Assembly: GCF_009649225.1 (NCBI RefSeq)
Contig: NZ_WJPP01000002.1
Coordinates: forward strand, 1-64,000
Reading direction: 5' to 3'
DNA length: 64,000 nucleotides
Source: Spiribacter salilacus
Lineage (GTDB): Bacteria; Pseudomonadota; Gammaproteobacteria; Nitrococcales; Nitrococcaceae
Each line of letters opens with the position of its first letter. Position 1 is the stretch's first letter. The notes under the pieces were generated by a model. That model made no database searches. It worked only from the letters and a program-made list of their open reading frames with translations, and had not been told where the DNA came from. Positions 15,095-23,116 of this stretch are shown one piece after another. A program made the translations under genes and the position numbers.

Positions 15095-15610
15095 ATGGTT
15101 AAAAATATAACAATTGATGCAGAAAAGATAATTGAGAAATATAAAAAAGAAATTCAGGAATTCATAATCTCAAGACATCATGATTACATGATCACTCTAA
15201 CATTCAAAGAAGATGTTAATGAAATCACTGCATCCATGATACTTTCGAGATTTATCAAAAGAATGAATGAATGTTATTTTGGTAGAAGATCAAGAAAGAG
15301 CATAGTTGTAACTCCAATATTAGAAAGAAATGCCTTTTATGGAGTGCATTATCATATTCTAATACAAGACCCCCGACCACTAAGTAACAAAAATGGGAAC
15401 AAAGATATAAAGGATATTATTCGAGATAACTGGAATAATTCCTCTCCTATTACTGGTGATGTATATCGAGCTTCAGGGGGTTCTGAAGTATGGTGTGAAG
15501 AGATATATGACCCAAAAGGACTCTCTGAATATCTTACGAAGCAATTTGAATTGTGGACAACGGATTACATTGATTTCAATAACTATACAACGGAATATCG
15601 GAAAAATTAG
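15095..15610 (+). CDS. Small HUH-endonuclease-like (Rep/relaxase-type) protein
   Basis: 171 residues. Three motifs occur in the order and spacing of rolling-circle Rep proteins: motif I YMITLTFK (31-38), motif II HYH in FYGVHYHILI (His85, His87), and motif III Y-x-x-K in LSEYLTKQ (Tyr146, Lys149). The family chemistry is single-strand nicking with a 5'-phosphotyrosine link. The gene is strikingly AT-rich compared with its neighbours, with AGGAG before the ATG. No helicase domain is present, so it would be a minimal nickase. It could be a plasmid, phage or transposon Rep relic that is still intact. No database check was possible. Confidence 0.6.
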   Translation: MVKNITIDAEKIIEKYKKEIQEFIISRHHDYMITLTFKEDVNEITASMILSRFIKRMNECYFGRRSRKSIVVTPILERNAFYGVHYHILIQDPRPLSNKNGNKDIKDIIRDNWNNSSPITGDVYRASGGSEVWCEEIYDPKGLSEYLTKQFELWTTDYIDFNNYTTEYRKN

Positions 15611-15689
15611 ATTTCCTTACTGTATTAAAAGAAATCATATCTAAGAGATGACTTGTAAATTTGCTCCCACTAGTTTGATTGGTTATAAG

Positions 15690-15698
15690 TTATCCACA
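15690..15698 (+). promoter_or_regulatory. DnaA-box match
   Basis: TTATCCACA, a perfect consensus DnaA box, lies between the HUH-motif gene and the Sel1 gene. A single perfect match in a window of this size can occur by chance, so replication relevance is only suggested by the neighbouring gene. Confidence 0.3.
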
Positions 15699-15721
15699 GA
15701 GCTATTGCCAGTGGTTTGTTT

Positions 15722-16633
15722 ATGAGTGAAAGGTTATGTGAACAGTGTTTTGATGCCATTGATCAAAGGGATTGGGCTAAGGCCGGTCATTTTTGTCAAA
15801 TGGCAGCTCAAAGTGGTTCTGCATCTGCAATGTACAACCTTGCACACCTTTATGATGAAGGGTTTGGGGTTGATAAAGACATTCAAGTGGCCACTTTTTG
15901 GTATCAATCTGCAGCAGAACAAGGATTGGACTATGCCCAACATAACCTTGCAATTCGGTTAACCAATGGTATCGGCATTGAGAAAAACCTCAGTAGAGCA
16001 GCAGAATGGTTTGAAAAGGCAGCAAATCAAGGTCTACCTGAGAGTCAACATCAACTGGGTGCCATGTATCTTGATGGCAATGGGGTGGATTTGGATATAA
16101 AAAAAGGCATCCATTGGTACACGGCAGCTGCCAATGCGGGATTCATTGATGCACAGCATGATCTTGGGGTGTTGTATGAAGAAGGCAAACTTGTCCCAAT
16201 CAATATGCGAAAGGCGATGCACTGGTATCTGCAAGCAGCAATACAAGATGATGCTGCCTCCCAATTTAACGTTGGGCTTTTCCATGATGAGGGGTATGTA
16301 GGAGAACCCAATCCACAAATGGCCGTTTACTGGTATACCCGAGCTGCCAATCAGGGATTCGTGTCTGCTCAGTTCAACCTTGCCCTATTGCTAGAAGATG
16401 GACGTGGAGTGGCAGCCAACCCTGCTACCGCAGCACATTGGTACCTAAAGGCTGCAGAAAGAGGACATCATGGTGCTCAGTTGAACCTTGGGATTTTGTT
16501 TTTCAATGGCAAAGGCGTGGCTCGCGATATCGAAAGTGCCCGGCTATGGTTCACTCAAGCGAGTTGGGCTAAGAATCATATTGCAGAGCAGGCGCTAGAC
16601 GCACTAGATCAACTTAGACAACGTTATGGTTAA
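15722..16633 (+). CDS. Cytoplasmic Sel1-repeat protein
   Basis: 303 residues from ATG 15722. It has no signal peptide. After a short N-terminal segment there are about seven Sel1 (TPR-like) repeats with the pattern A-x-x-x-L-G-x-x-Y-x-x-G-x-G-V ... A-x-x-W-Y-x-x-A-A-x-x-G (for example YNLAHLYDEGFGVDKD, HQLGAMYLDGNGVDLD, LNLGILFFNGKGVARD). Such solenoids act as protein-binding scaffolds. The partner is unknown; the neighbour upstream is the HUH-motif protein. A second, secreted Sel1 protein occurs at 25802-26407. Confidence 0.85.
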   Translation: MSERLCEQCFDAIDQRDWAKAGHFCQMAAQSGSASAMYNLAHLYDEGFGVDKDIQVATFWYQSAAEQGLDYAQHNLAIRLTNGIGIEKNLSRAAEWFEKAANQGLPESQHQLGAMYLDGNGVDLDIKKGIHWYTAAANAGFIDAQHDLGVLYEEGKLVPINMRKAMHWYLQAAIQDDAASQFNVGLFHDEGYVGEPNPQMAVYWYTRAANQGFVSAQFNLALLLEDGRGVAANPATAAHWYLKAAERGHHGAQLNLGILFFNGKGVARDIESARLWFTQASWAKNHIAEQALDALDQLRQRYG

Positions 16634-16709
16634 TACACTCTTTTGCGTATGACCAAATAAGGGTCTACCTTGCCCATATCATGGAGATGAAACGGAGGTG
16701 ATAGAGATG

Positions 16710-16741
16710 GTCAGACAATGATATTGCGTAAGTTGTCTGAC
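16710..16741. terminator. Perfect 9-bp hairpin between convergent genes
   Basis: GTCAGACAA (16710-16718) pairs with TTGTCTGAC (16733-16741) around a 14-nt loop, between the ends of two convergent genes. There is no T-run, so intrinsic termination is doubtful; an operator or element end is possible. Confidence 0.35.
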
Positions 16742-16772
16742 ACAACAAATGTGTAAAGTAGTTAAGACACAA

Positions 16773-17255
16773 TCATCGGCAACCACCCAAGGCATTTATA
16801 AGGTTACCATCCCACCCAATGCATACCATTTTGGTATCTTTCAACTGAACACTTGATAAGAGATATTGCCTTGCGACCCCGTCATTAACGGGCATAAAGG
16901 TAACTGACCTAACATTGTCGCAATAGTTTTCCAGGAGACAGGTTTCTAAAGATCTAAAGGAAACATAATAGTCCACGGAATACATCTTTACACTGGCATC
17001 CACTATATGGTCCCAGATTTTGTAGAGGCAAAGGCTAGAGTCTGGCCGTGAAAACCCATGCGCATCCGATATCATTTTCATTTCATCTGCAATCAAATGC
17101 AATAACCGAGGATCTACTTGCCCCTTACATTCCCAGTACCTCGTTCCAGATTCTGAAACAAAATAAGGCGTTTCTCTAGGATTTGTTTCCCAGGGGATTT
17201 CCGCAAATGCATCAACACTTATCAGCCAAATTATTAAAATAGCTAGGTTTTTCAT
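16773..17255 (-). CDS. Secreted hypothetical protein
   Basis: 160 residues from ATG 17255. A signal peptide MKNLAILIIWLISVDAFA precedes the mature protein EIPWETNPRETPYFVSESGT. Cys residues in WECKGQ, SLCLYK, TCLLENYC, VCIG and the final GGCR suggest disulfides and a periplasmic or exported location. Family not recognised. It follows the gene at 17287 by about 30 bp on the same strand, so the two are probably co-transcribed. Confidence 0.6.
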   Translation of the reverse strand: MKNLAILIIWLISVDAFAEIPWETNPRETPYFVSESGTRYWECKGQVDPRLLHLIADEMKMISDAHGFSRPDSSLCLYKIWDHIVDASVKMYSVDYYVSFRSLETCLLENYCDNVRSVTFMPVNDGVARQYLLSSVQLKDTKMVCIGWDGNLINALGGCR

Positions 17256-17286
17256 ATTTAATCCCATGTCGAGCAAGTTTCTATAG

Positions 17287-18039
17287 TCAATAGTGAGGAG
17301 TAAATGGAATTTTGCATATGGTTGCAGCAACGGCAAACCCTTGGGTTCCTATTTCAGGTTTTTGCAAATCTTCCTGCTCACCGCCGATATGCCCAATCTT
17401 GAACCACTTTTCATCACAGTCTACTGTCCAGCTCGATATAGAAAATTGATTTGATAGACTACGTACCATCGCCCACCGAGTACCATCTGCCTTTTCTTGA
17501 ACGTAATCTCTGTACCCATAACGGTTCGCTATTTCAAAATTTGTACCCTTGATGATATACCCATCATTATTTTGCGCATCTTCTCTTAAACGCCTAAAGT
17601 CAACTGGGTAACTATCCCATTCTGAACTATACCGTCTCTCTTGGTTTTTGAAGGTGAAACTTGAATCTTCCAGATATTCCCCAATAATTAGAGTTATGGC
17701 AACAATCAAGCACAAGGACAGCCCCAATATAAGTGGCTTTTTTTGCCAACTGGCATCTCCGACATTATTAGATGAGCTTGCAGAGTCCTCTTCAGATTTC
17801 TGCACCTCCCCTTTGCCATCGACTTGGAGCCTGCTTATTTCGTTCGGCGCTGCACCAACAATCTTACCTGTCTCTTTTGAAAATGATCTTTTCGACGTCA
17901 CAGACACGATGTCTTTTGCATCAACGTCTTTATTTTTATACAAAAATTTAACAATTGCAGCTTTCACGTCTTTAGCAAAGAGACGAGTGGTTCTCTCTAC
18001 GCCGTTTTTGTGAAACGTAATCGTATACCTTATTATCAA
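17287..18039 (-). CDS. Single-pass membrane protein, unknown function
   Basis: 250 residues from a TTG at 18039 with a strong AAGGAAGG six bases upstream. There is a cytoplasmic basic N-terminal domain (about 1-95, MIIRYTITFHKNGVERTTRL), one transmembrane helix (about 101-119, LILGLSLCLIVAITLIIG) and a C-terminal domain of about 130 residues outside the membrane with Cys in VDCDEKW and ATICKI. Family not recognised. It lies between the type I restriction operon and a small secreted protein gene, all reading leftward. Confidence 0.6.
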   Translation of the reverse strand: MIIRYTITFHKNGVERTTRLFAKDVKAAIVKFLYKNKDVDAKDIVSVTSKRSFSKETGKIVGAAPNEISRLQVDGKGEVQKSEEDSASSSNNVGDASWQKKPLILGLSLCLIVAITLIIGEYLEDSSFTFKNQERRYSSEWDSYPVDFRRLREDAQNNDGYIIKGTNFEIANRYGYRDYVQEKADGTRWAMVRSLSNQFSISSWTVDCDEKWFKIGHIGGEQEDLQKPEIGTQGFAVAATICKIPFTPHY

Positions 18040-18142
18040 AGTTCACCTTCCTTGGCAGATGATCTTTAAATTCTTTTTCTTTTTTTGCTCAATTTCTTCG
18101 TTTGAAGATATTCAGCATATGTAACTTAAAGATTATCTGACC

Positions 18143-18898
18143 TCATCCAATCATCGCATTGTTGATCGGACAACGAACATAGCCGAGTCGATGCTGGTTC
18201 GCCTCAAGCCATTCATGTTCCGATGAGAAATTCCCATAGATACTGCGAAGGGTTCTCCAGAATTCAGATGTGTGATTTAGCACATGAAGATGCGCCATTT
18301 CATGAGCTACCACATAAGAAGCAACACGCTTGGGGGCATACACAAGCCTCCAGTCAAGCGAGATTATCCCAGCAGGTGAACAGCTGCCCCACCTGGTTAC
18401 CATTTGGGTAATTCGCAGGCTTTTTGGCGATTTCCCGATTGATTGCTGATACTTACGGCAAAGTCGCCTTGCCTCAGTCATAAATTGTTGGCGCAGATAA
18501 CTTTGTAAACCTAACTCAATAGATTCATCGTGTGTCTGAGGTGATTTATATTGGGGATGGGATACGAGAAACCCATTTCGGTATCGAACTGTGACTTCTT
18601 CCACATCGGATGCTTCAAGTTGCAGACGCGATAGTCTGCCCCAGTACGGTATTTTCGCACCACTCTGAAATCTATAGAGTTTATGACACTCGGAACGCTT
18701 CTCTTCAAGTGAATGATGACTCCGGATAATCCATTTCTTTTTTTGAAGCATCGCCCCGCGTATGTCGTCACCACTTGCATAAATGGGAACCACTACTCGA
18801 AATCCATTCAGATCCATATCGAACCGAATGCGCCGTACTCTGTCACTGCGCACTAGGGTATACGGAATACTTTGGTCGCCAATCACAATCTCACTCAT
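18143..18898 (-). CDS. YgjP/WLM-type metallopeptidase of the hsd operon (DUF45)
   Basis: 251 residues. The zinc site H-E-x-x-H is present in VVAHEMAHLHVLNHTSEFW, with a second-shell His in the same segment, as in YgjP-like (DUF45) proteins. The N-terminal half is beta-rich (VRRIRFDMDLNGFRVVVPI). This family is frequently found at the end of type I restriction operons, but its role there is not established. ATG 18898 overlaps the hsdR stop by eight bases, and a GTG six bases upstream is an alternative start, so it is translationally coupled to hsdR. Confidence 0.85.
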   Translation of the reverse strand: MSEIVIGDQSIPYTLVRSDRVRRIRFDMDLNGFRVVVPIYASGDDIRGAMLQKKKWIIRSHHSLEEKRSECHKLYRFQSGAKIPYWGRLSRLQLEASDVEEVTVRYRNGFLVSHPQYKSPQTHDESIELGLQSYLRQQFMTEARRLCRKYQQSIGKSPKSLRITQMVTRWGSCSPAGIISLDWRLVYAPKRVASYVVAHEMAHLHVLNHTSEFWRTLRSIYGNFSSEHEWLEANQHRLGYVRCPINNAMIG

Positions 18899-21800
18899 AT
18901 TCACCTCGTGAGAAATGCTTGATGGCCATTTCTTCCAATTCCACTGGCAATTCTCTCAACTGAGTGAACCCCAGTTGGTGCGCTGCCTTCCTGACCTGCT
19001 GGCGAAGTTCCTTCCGAAGACCATCCTTGGTCTGCCAAAGCTTGGGCGCCGAGTTCTCATCGCTGTAAATGGCTTCCACAGCCTCAGCAAGGGATTTTTG
19101 GGCATCTGGGGATACTTTGTCACCAGATATCGACTCAATGACCCTCAGAAGGCTGTGTGCTTCAAATGACAGACCTGTTCTTTCGTACGATTGAGACTCT
19201 TCTTCTATCTCTTTGGCAAAAGCCTCGGCTGATTTCAATTTGTCAGCCCAAGAGAGCTGACTGTCATCCATCTTCTCAATCAACTCTTTGAGCTTCTCAC
19301 TGAATTTGGCATATTGATGAAAATTCTCAGCCAATTTGGCTTCGGTGATTTTTCTCAACTCAGTGGTCTTTTTCAAAGCAGCCGATCGTTGGCTGTCTTC
19401 ATCATCCCCCACCTGATCAAAATCATTCCAAAACTCACCATCAATTACAGAACGCAATTTGACGATGGTGGATAAACCGGTGACATGCACATGGTCTTCC
19501 AACATGCTTCGAATCTTCTCGCTGTAATCTCCTGTCTCAAAACTTTCTTTTTTGTCGAAGACTTGTCTGCCATACAACATGAAATTGGCAAACCAACGAA
19601 GGTCTTGGCTCATTTCCAACACAGCGGGATCAGGAGACAGTGCTTCATAGAGGGTCACAAAGTTTCTGACCTTGCGCTGAAATAATATCCACTCATCTTC
19701 TGAGCCAATAGCTTTGACCAGCGCATCATATTCAACCTTGAGATTGCCACCATGGCGCTTGATATCTTTGGTGTATGCCAACAACACCCGATGCGCAGCT
19801 CTGAGTTCATTGCGAAGACTCTCAAGATCTCGCATGGCATTCTGGACATCTTCAGATCGATAACTGGACAAGGCATCCTCGAGATGATGACTGACACCGA
19901 TGTAGTCCACGATCAAGCCATTTTTCTTCTTGGCATCAGCCACTCGGTTGGTTCTGGCGATGGCTTGTAGCAGTGTGTGTTCCTTGAGTGGCTTGTCCAG
20001 ATACATCACACTCTCAGCCGGTGCATCAAAGCCAGTAAGCAACTTGTCACAGACAATCAGGATATGGGGCTTGGCATAACGAGTCTTGAAGTCCTTTTTG
20101 ATCTTATCTTCTGCTTTGTCATCGGCATACCATGCCACCAGATTTTCTCTGACCGCTGATTTGTAATGATCCTCGCTGGGTTTGTCATCTTCCTGAGATC
20201 GACTATAGACACAAGCTGTGTAGGTCTCTGATTCAGACCTTGCCTCAGCCTCACTCATCCCCTCCTTGACTAAATCTTGTGTGATGATCGCATCCAATGC
20301 TTTTTTGTAGAGAACAATGGCTTCTCGATCATAGGCCACCAATTGTGCTTTGAACCCATCTGGCATGGCATAGGACTTGAAGTGGTTCCACAGATCAAAA
20401 GCAATCAACTCCACTCGCTTGGGATGACAAACCAAATCCGCCAATCTGACACCACGCTTTTTGATGATTTCTAGCTGTTCATCACTGGCATCAGCAAACC
20501 ATGTATCAAATAGGCTATCAATCTTGGCTTCATCAATCTGCCATTCTGTTTTTCGACTGGTGTAATAGATTGGAACTGTCGCACCATCTTTGACGGCATC
20601 ATCAATTCCGTATTTATCTAAATAACCCTCACCCACGATCCCAAAGTTCTCATAGGTGTTTTTGTCGTCTTTCCGAATCGGTGTACCTGTGAACCCAAAG
20701 AATGTGGCATTGGGTAAGGTGGCTCGCATATAGGCACCCAAATCCTTCTCTTGGGTACGGTGACACTCATCCACCATCACAATCCAGTTCTCAGAATTGG
20801 GAATGGGATTCTTGGATCCCTCAAACTTGAAGATGGTGCTGATCAACGTTTGACCACTCACCTCAGTGGCCATCTTCTCTCTGAGGTCTCGAATGCTGGC
20901 AATAGGCACAGGATTGGGCAAACGGGTGGCAACAAAGGTCTGAGAGATCTGTTTATCCAAATCTTTCCTATCAGTCAAAACCAATAGGTTTGGATTGGAA
21001 ACCTTGGGGTTTTCAATGGTGCGATGTTGCTTGAGTTTCAAGGCAGCAAACACCATGGTCAGTGACTTACCACTGCCTTGGGTGTGCCAAATCAAGCCTT
21101 TTTTGTGTTTGCCTTCCAATACACGGTCCACCATCTTATTGACGGCCCTGAATTGCTGGTATCGACAAATCTTTTTGATGATGGCACCAGACTCTTGCTC
21201 TCGTTCAAAGACGATAAAGTGAGCAATAATGTCTAACAGTCTGGCGGGTTCCAACAAACACCACAGTCCCTTGTGCAACTCATTGTCAAAATCATCTGGT
21301 CGTGGATAACTGTCTCGCCAATAGCCATAGAACTTGGATGGTGATCCTGTGGTGCCATAAAGCACTGTGGTGCCATCGGTCAGAATATTGAAGGCATTGG
21401 TAAAGAATAGCCTGGGGATGTCTCTTTCGTATTGTTTGATTTGATCAAAGCCTTCCCCATTCTTGTCTTTGAAATTGATGGGAGACTTGGCTTCAATAGC
21501 CACGACAGGAATGCCGTTGATATAAACCACCACATCAGGAATGCGGGACTTCTCAGCCTTGACATACAGCTGATGCGTCACAGCAAAGTGGTTATTGCTT
21601 GGATCATGGAAATCAATCAGTCTCAGGGTCTTTTGGGTGCTTTGACCCTCAACAGTTCTGGAGAATGATCCTCTCAATACATTGAGCCATTCTTCATTAT
21701 CTTCTAGTCGAGAAAGTTCAGAAGCAGCCGCCTCAGCGTCACCGAGGGAAATGTCATTGAGTCTTTGGATGGCTTCAATCAGATGTGGTCGAAAGATGAC

Positions 21801-21923
21801 CTGATTGTCAGCAGATCGAAGTTCATGGTGAGACTCTGGTGGCACAAACTGATACCCCATTGACTGGAGATACTCCAGTGTCGGTTTCTCAGCCAATCGC
21901 CATTCAGCCCCACGACCTTTCAT
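18891..21923 (-). CDS. hsdR: Type I restriction enzyme R subunit
   Basis: 1010 residues. The N-terminal nuclease core has Asp130 and Glu144-x-Lys146 (VVVYINGIPVVAIEAKSP). The SF2 translocase has Walker A in IWHTQGSGKSLTM (about 279-290), DECH at 385-388 (MVDECHRTQ), GFTGTPI and the later motif QAIARTNR. The C-terminus is helical. It moves DNA using ATP and cleaves when the complex stalls. Start ATG 21923 overlaps the hsdS stop by one base (TAATG). It appears intact. Confidence 0.96.
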   Translation of the reverse strand: MKGRGAEWRLAEKPTLEYLQSMGYQFVPPESHHELRSADNQVIFRPHLIEAIQRLNDISLGDAEAAASELSRLEDNEEWLNVLRGSFSRTVEGQSTQKTLRLIDFHDPSNNHFAVTHQLYVKAEKSRIPDVVVYINGIPVVAIEAKSPINFKDKNGEGFDQIKQYERDIPRLFFTNAFNILTDGTTVLYGTTGSPSKFYGYWRDSYPRPDDFDNELHKGLWCLLEPARLLDIIAHFIVFEREQESGAIIKKICRYQQFRAVNKMVDRVLEGKHKKGLIWHTQGSGKSLTMVFAALKLKQHRTIENPKVSNPNLLVLTDRKDLDKQISQTFVATRLPNPVPIASIRDLREKMATEVSGQTLISTIFKFEGSKNPIPNSENWIVMVDECHRTQEKDLGAYMRATLPNATFFGFTGTPIRKDDKNTYENFGIVGEGYLDKYGIDDAVKDGATVPIYYTSRKTEWQIDEAKIDSLFDTWFADASDEQLEIIKKRGVRLADLVCHPKRVELIAFDLWNHFKSYAMPDGFKAQLVAYDREAIVLYKKALDAIITQDLVKEGMSEAEARSESETYTACVYSRSQEDDKPSEDHYKSAVRENLVAWYADDKAEDKIKKDFKTRYAKPHILIVCDKLLTGFDAPAESVMYLDKPLKEHTLLQAIARTNRVADAKKKNGLIVDYIGVSHHLEDALSSYRSEDVQNAMRDLESLRNELRAAHRVLLAYTKDIKRHGGNLKVEYDALVKAIGSEDEWILFQRKVRNFVTLYEALSPDPAVLEMSQDLRWFANFMLYGRQVFDKKESFETGDYSEKIRSMLEDHVHVTGLSTIVKLRSVIDGEFWNDFDQVGDDEDSQRSAALKKTTELRKITEAKLAENFHQYAKFSEKLKELIEKMDDSQLSWADKLKSAEAFAKEIEEESQSYERTGLSFEAHSLLRVIESISGDKVSPDAQKSLAEAVEAIYSDENSAPKLWQTKDGLRKELRQQVRKAAHQLGFTQLRELPVELEEMAIKHFSRGEYE

Positions 21924-23116
21924 TAGACAGTCCTAACCTTCCCCGTAAGTAAGTCATCCATCAGTCCCTTCTTAGTGACTTGGTACTGGTCAATGATTTG
22001 CTTTTGGCTTTGGATGAACACATCAACGCCTGAAAGGATTTCGGCAATTCGTTTTTGTTCACAAAGGGGAGGTATCAACGCCTCAGCTTTTGCTATCGTC
22101 GACTTATTGATTGATGGCAAGCCATTCTGAGACGAGAAAGAGTAAATATTGGTCCTCTCCATGATTCGAAATAGATAGCCTGGCGTAACCACATTGTCGT
22201 TTGCTATCAGTGCCATAACATTGTTATCAATTAGGCTGTCTTTCGTGAGACGACGCTTTTTATTAGTTCTAATGGCCGCACCAATTTTGGGAAAGATTAC
22301 AGCTCCATCGGGATATGGTTTTGCCTTCAATACAGGCAAGTCTGCTTCTGTCACGTAATGATTAGCTACAGACATGAACTGCTCGTTACCAGAAGAATTC
22401 ATGTCACTAACTTTGTAGAACGGGAAATCACCCTCGGTCCTTCCTTGGAACTTTACGGGAAAGCCAACGCCGGCTTTTATTTCACAAAAATCAGCGAACG
22501 GAATCATACGCCAACCCTCAGGAACCTCACCTCGTGCAATGGCTTCACTACCCAAACCACCGGTGAGCAAATCTTCCATCAAACCACGCTTGACACGCTC
22601 AGCCTGATCAATCACAGACTGTGTGGCTTGAATGCTTTCATCAACGCTTGAAAGGATTTCGGCAATGCGTTTTTGTTCGGGGAGTGGTGGCACTGAAATC
22701 AAATGAGTATCCAATTCCCTTTTCTTGATGTGCTGCATCGTCGTGCCGTGAGCCCCTTTCATGAGCTCATCGATTGACAGTAACAAACGATAGAGCAGAA
22801 ATTCTTTATTTATGTCATCAATCGGCTCTACCTTGAAGATATGTTGGTTCAGAACAGCATCATATGCATTCCACATTACAGCGGTTAGTGTTGCACTCCA
22901 GCTGAAGAGCAGATCACCGGAGGTGACTCGATATTTGTCATCAACGGTTCCGGAAAAGCAGTTGTAATCAGAGGAAGGGTCTCTCAATTGAGGAATTCGA
23001 ATGATTGGTAAACCTTGAGATGACCAATCTGACGGCTTGAACGCTTTTCCATTAGTGTAAGTAGCCACCGACGAAAGCCGATTCAATCTCCACCCCTCAG
23101 GAACCTCACTCAACAT
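21923..23116 (-). CDS. hsdS: Type I restriction enzyme S (specificity) subunit
   Basis: 397 residues. Two target-recognition halves each open with EVPEGWR and close with a conserved helical block (PLPEQKRIAEILSSVDESIQ ... KRGLMEDLLTG; PLCEQKRIAEILSGVDVFIQ ... KKGLMDDLLTG). Each half reads one part of a bipartite DNA site. ATG 23116 overlaps the hsdM stop by 11 bases. The conserved blocks are nearly identical in DNA sequence, which allows recombination between recognition domains. Confidence 0.95.
   Translation of the reverse strand: MLSEVPEGWRLNRLSSVATYTNGKAFKPSDWSSQGLPIIRIPQLRDPSSDYNCFSGTVDDKYRVTSGDLLFSWSATLTAVMWNAYDAVLNQHIFKVEPIDDINKEFLLYRLLLSIDELMKGAHGTTMQHIKKRELDTHLISVPPLPEQKRIAEILSSVDESIQATQSVIDQAERVKRGLMEDLLTGGLGSEAIARGEVPEGWRMIPFADFCEIKAGVGFPVKFQGRTEGDFPFYKVSDMNSSGNEQFMSVANHYVTEADLPVLKAKPYPDGAVIFPKIGAAIRTNKKRRLTKDSLIDNNVMALIANDNVVTPGYLFRIMERTNIYSFSSQNGLPSINKSTIAKAEALIPPLCEQKRIAEILSGVDVFIQSQKQIIDQYQVTKKGLMDDLLTGKVRTV
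22021..22677. repeat. Intragenic direct repeats in hsdS
   Basis: The 40 bases at 22021-22060 recur at 22638-22677 with two mismatches, 617 bp apart, at the junction of each recognition domain with its conserved helix. A shorter repeat, CCTCAGGAACCTCAC, marks both domain starts. Confidence 0.8.
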
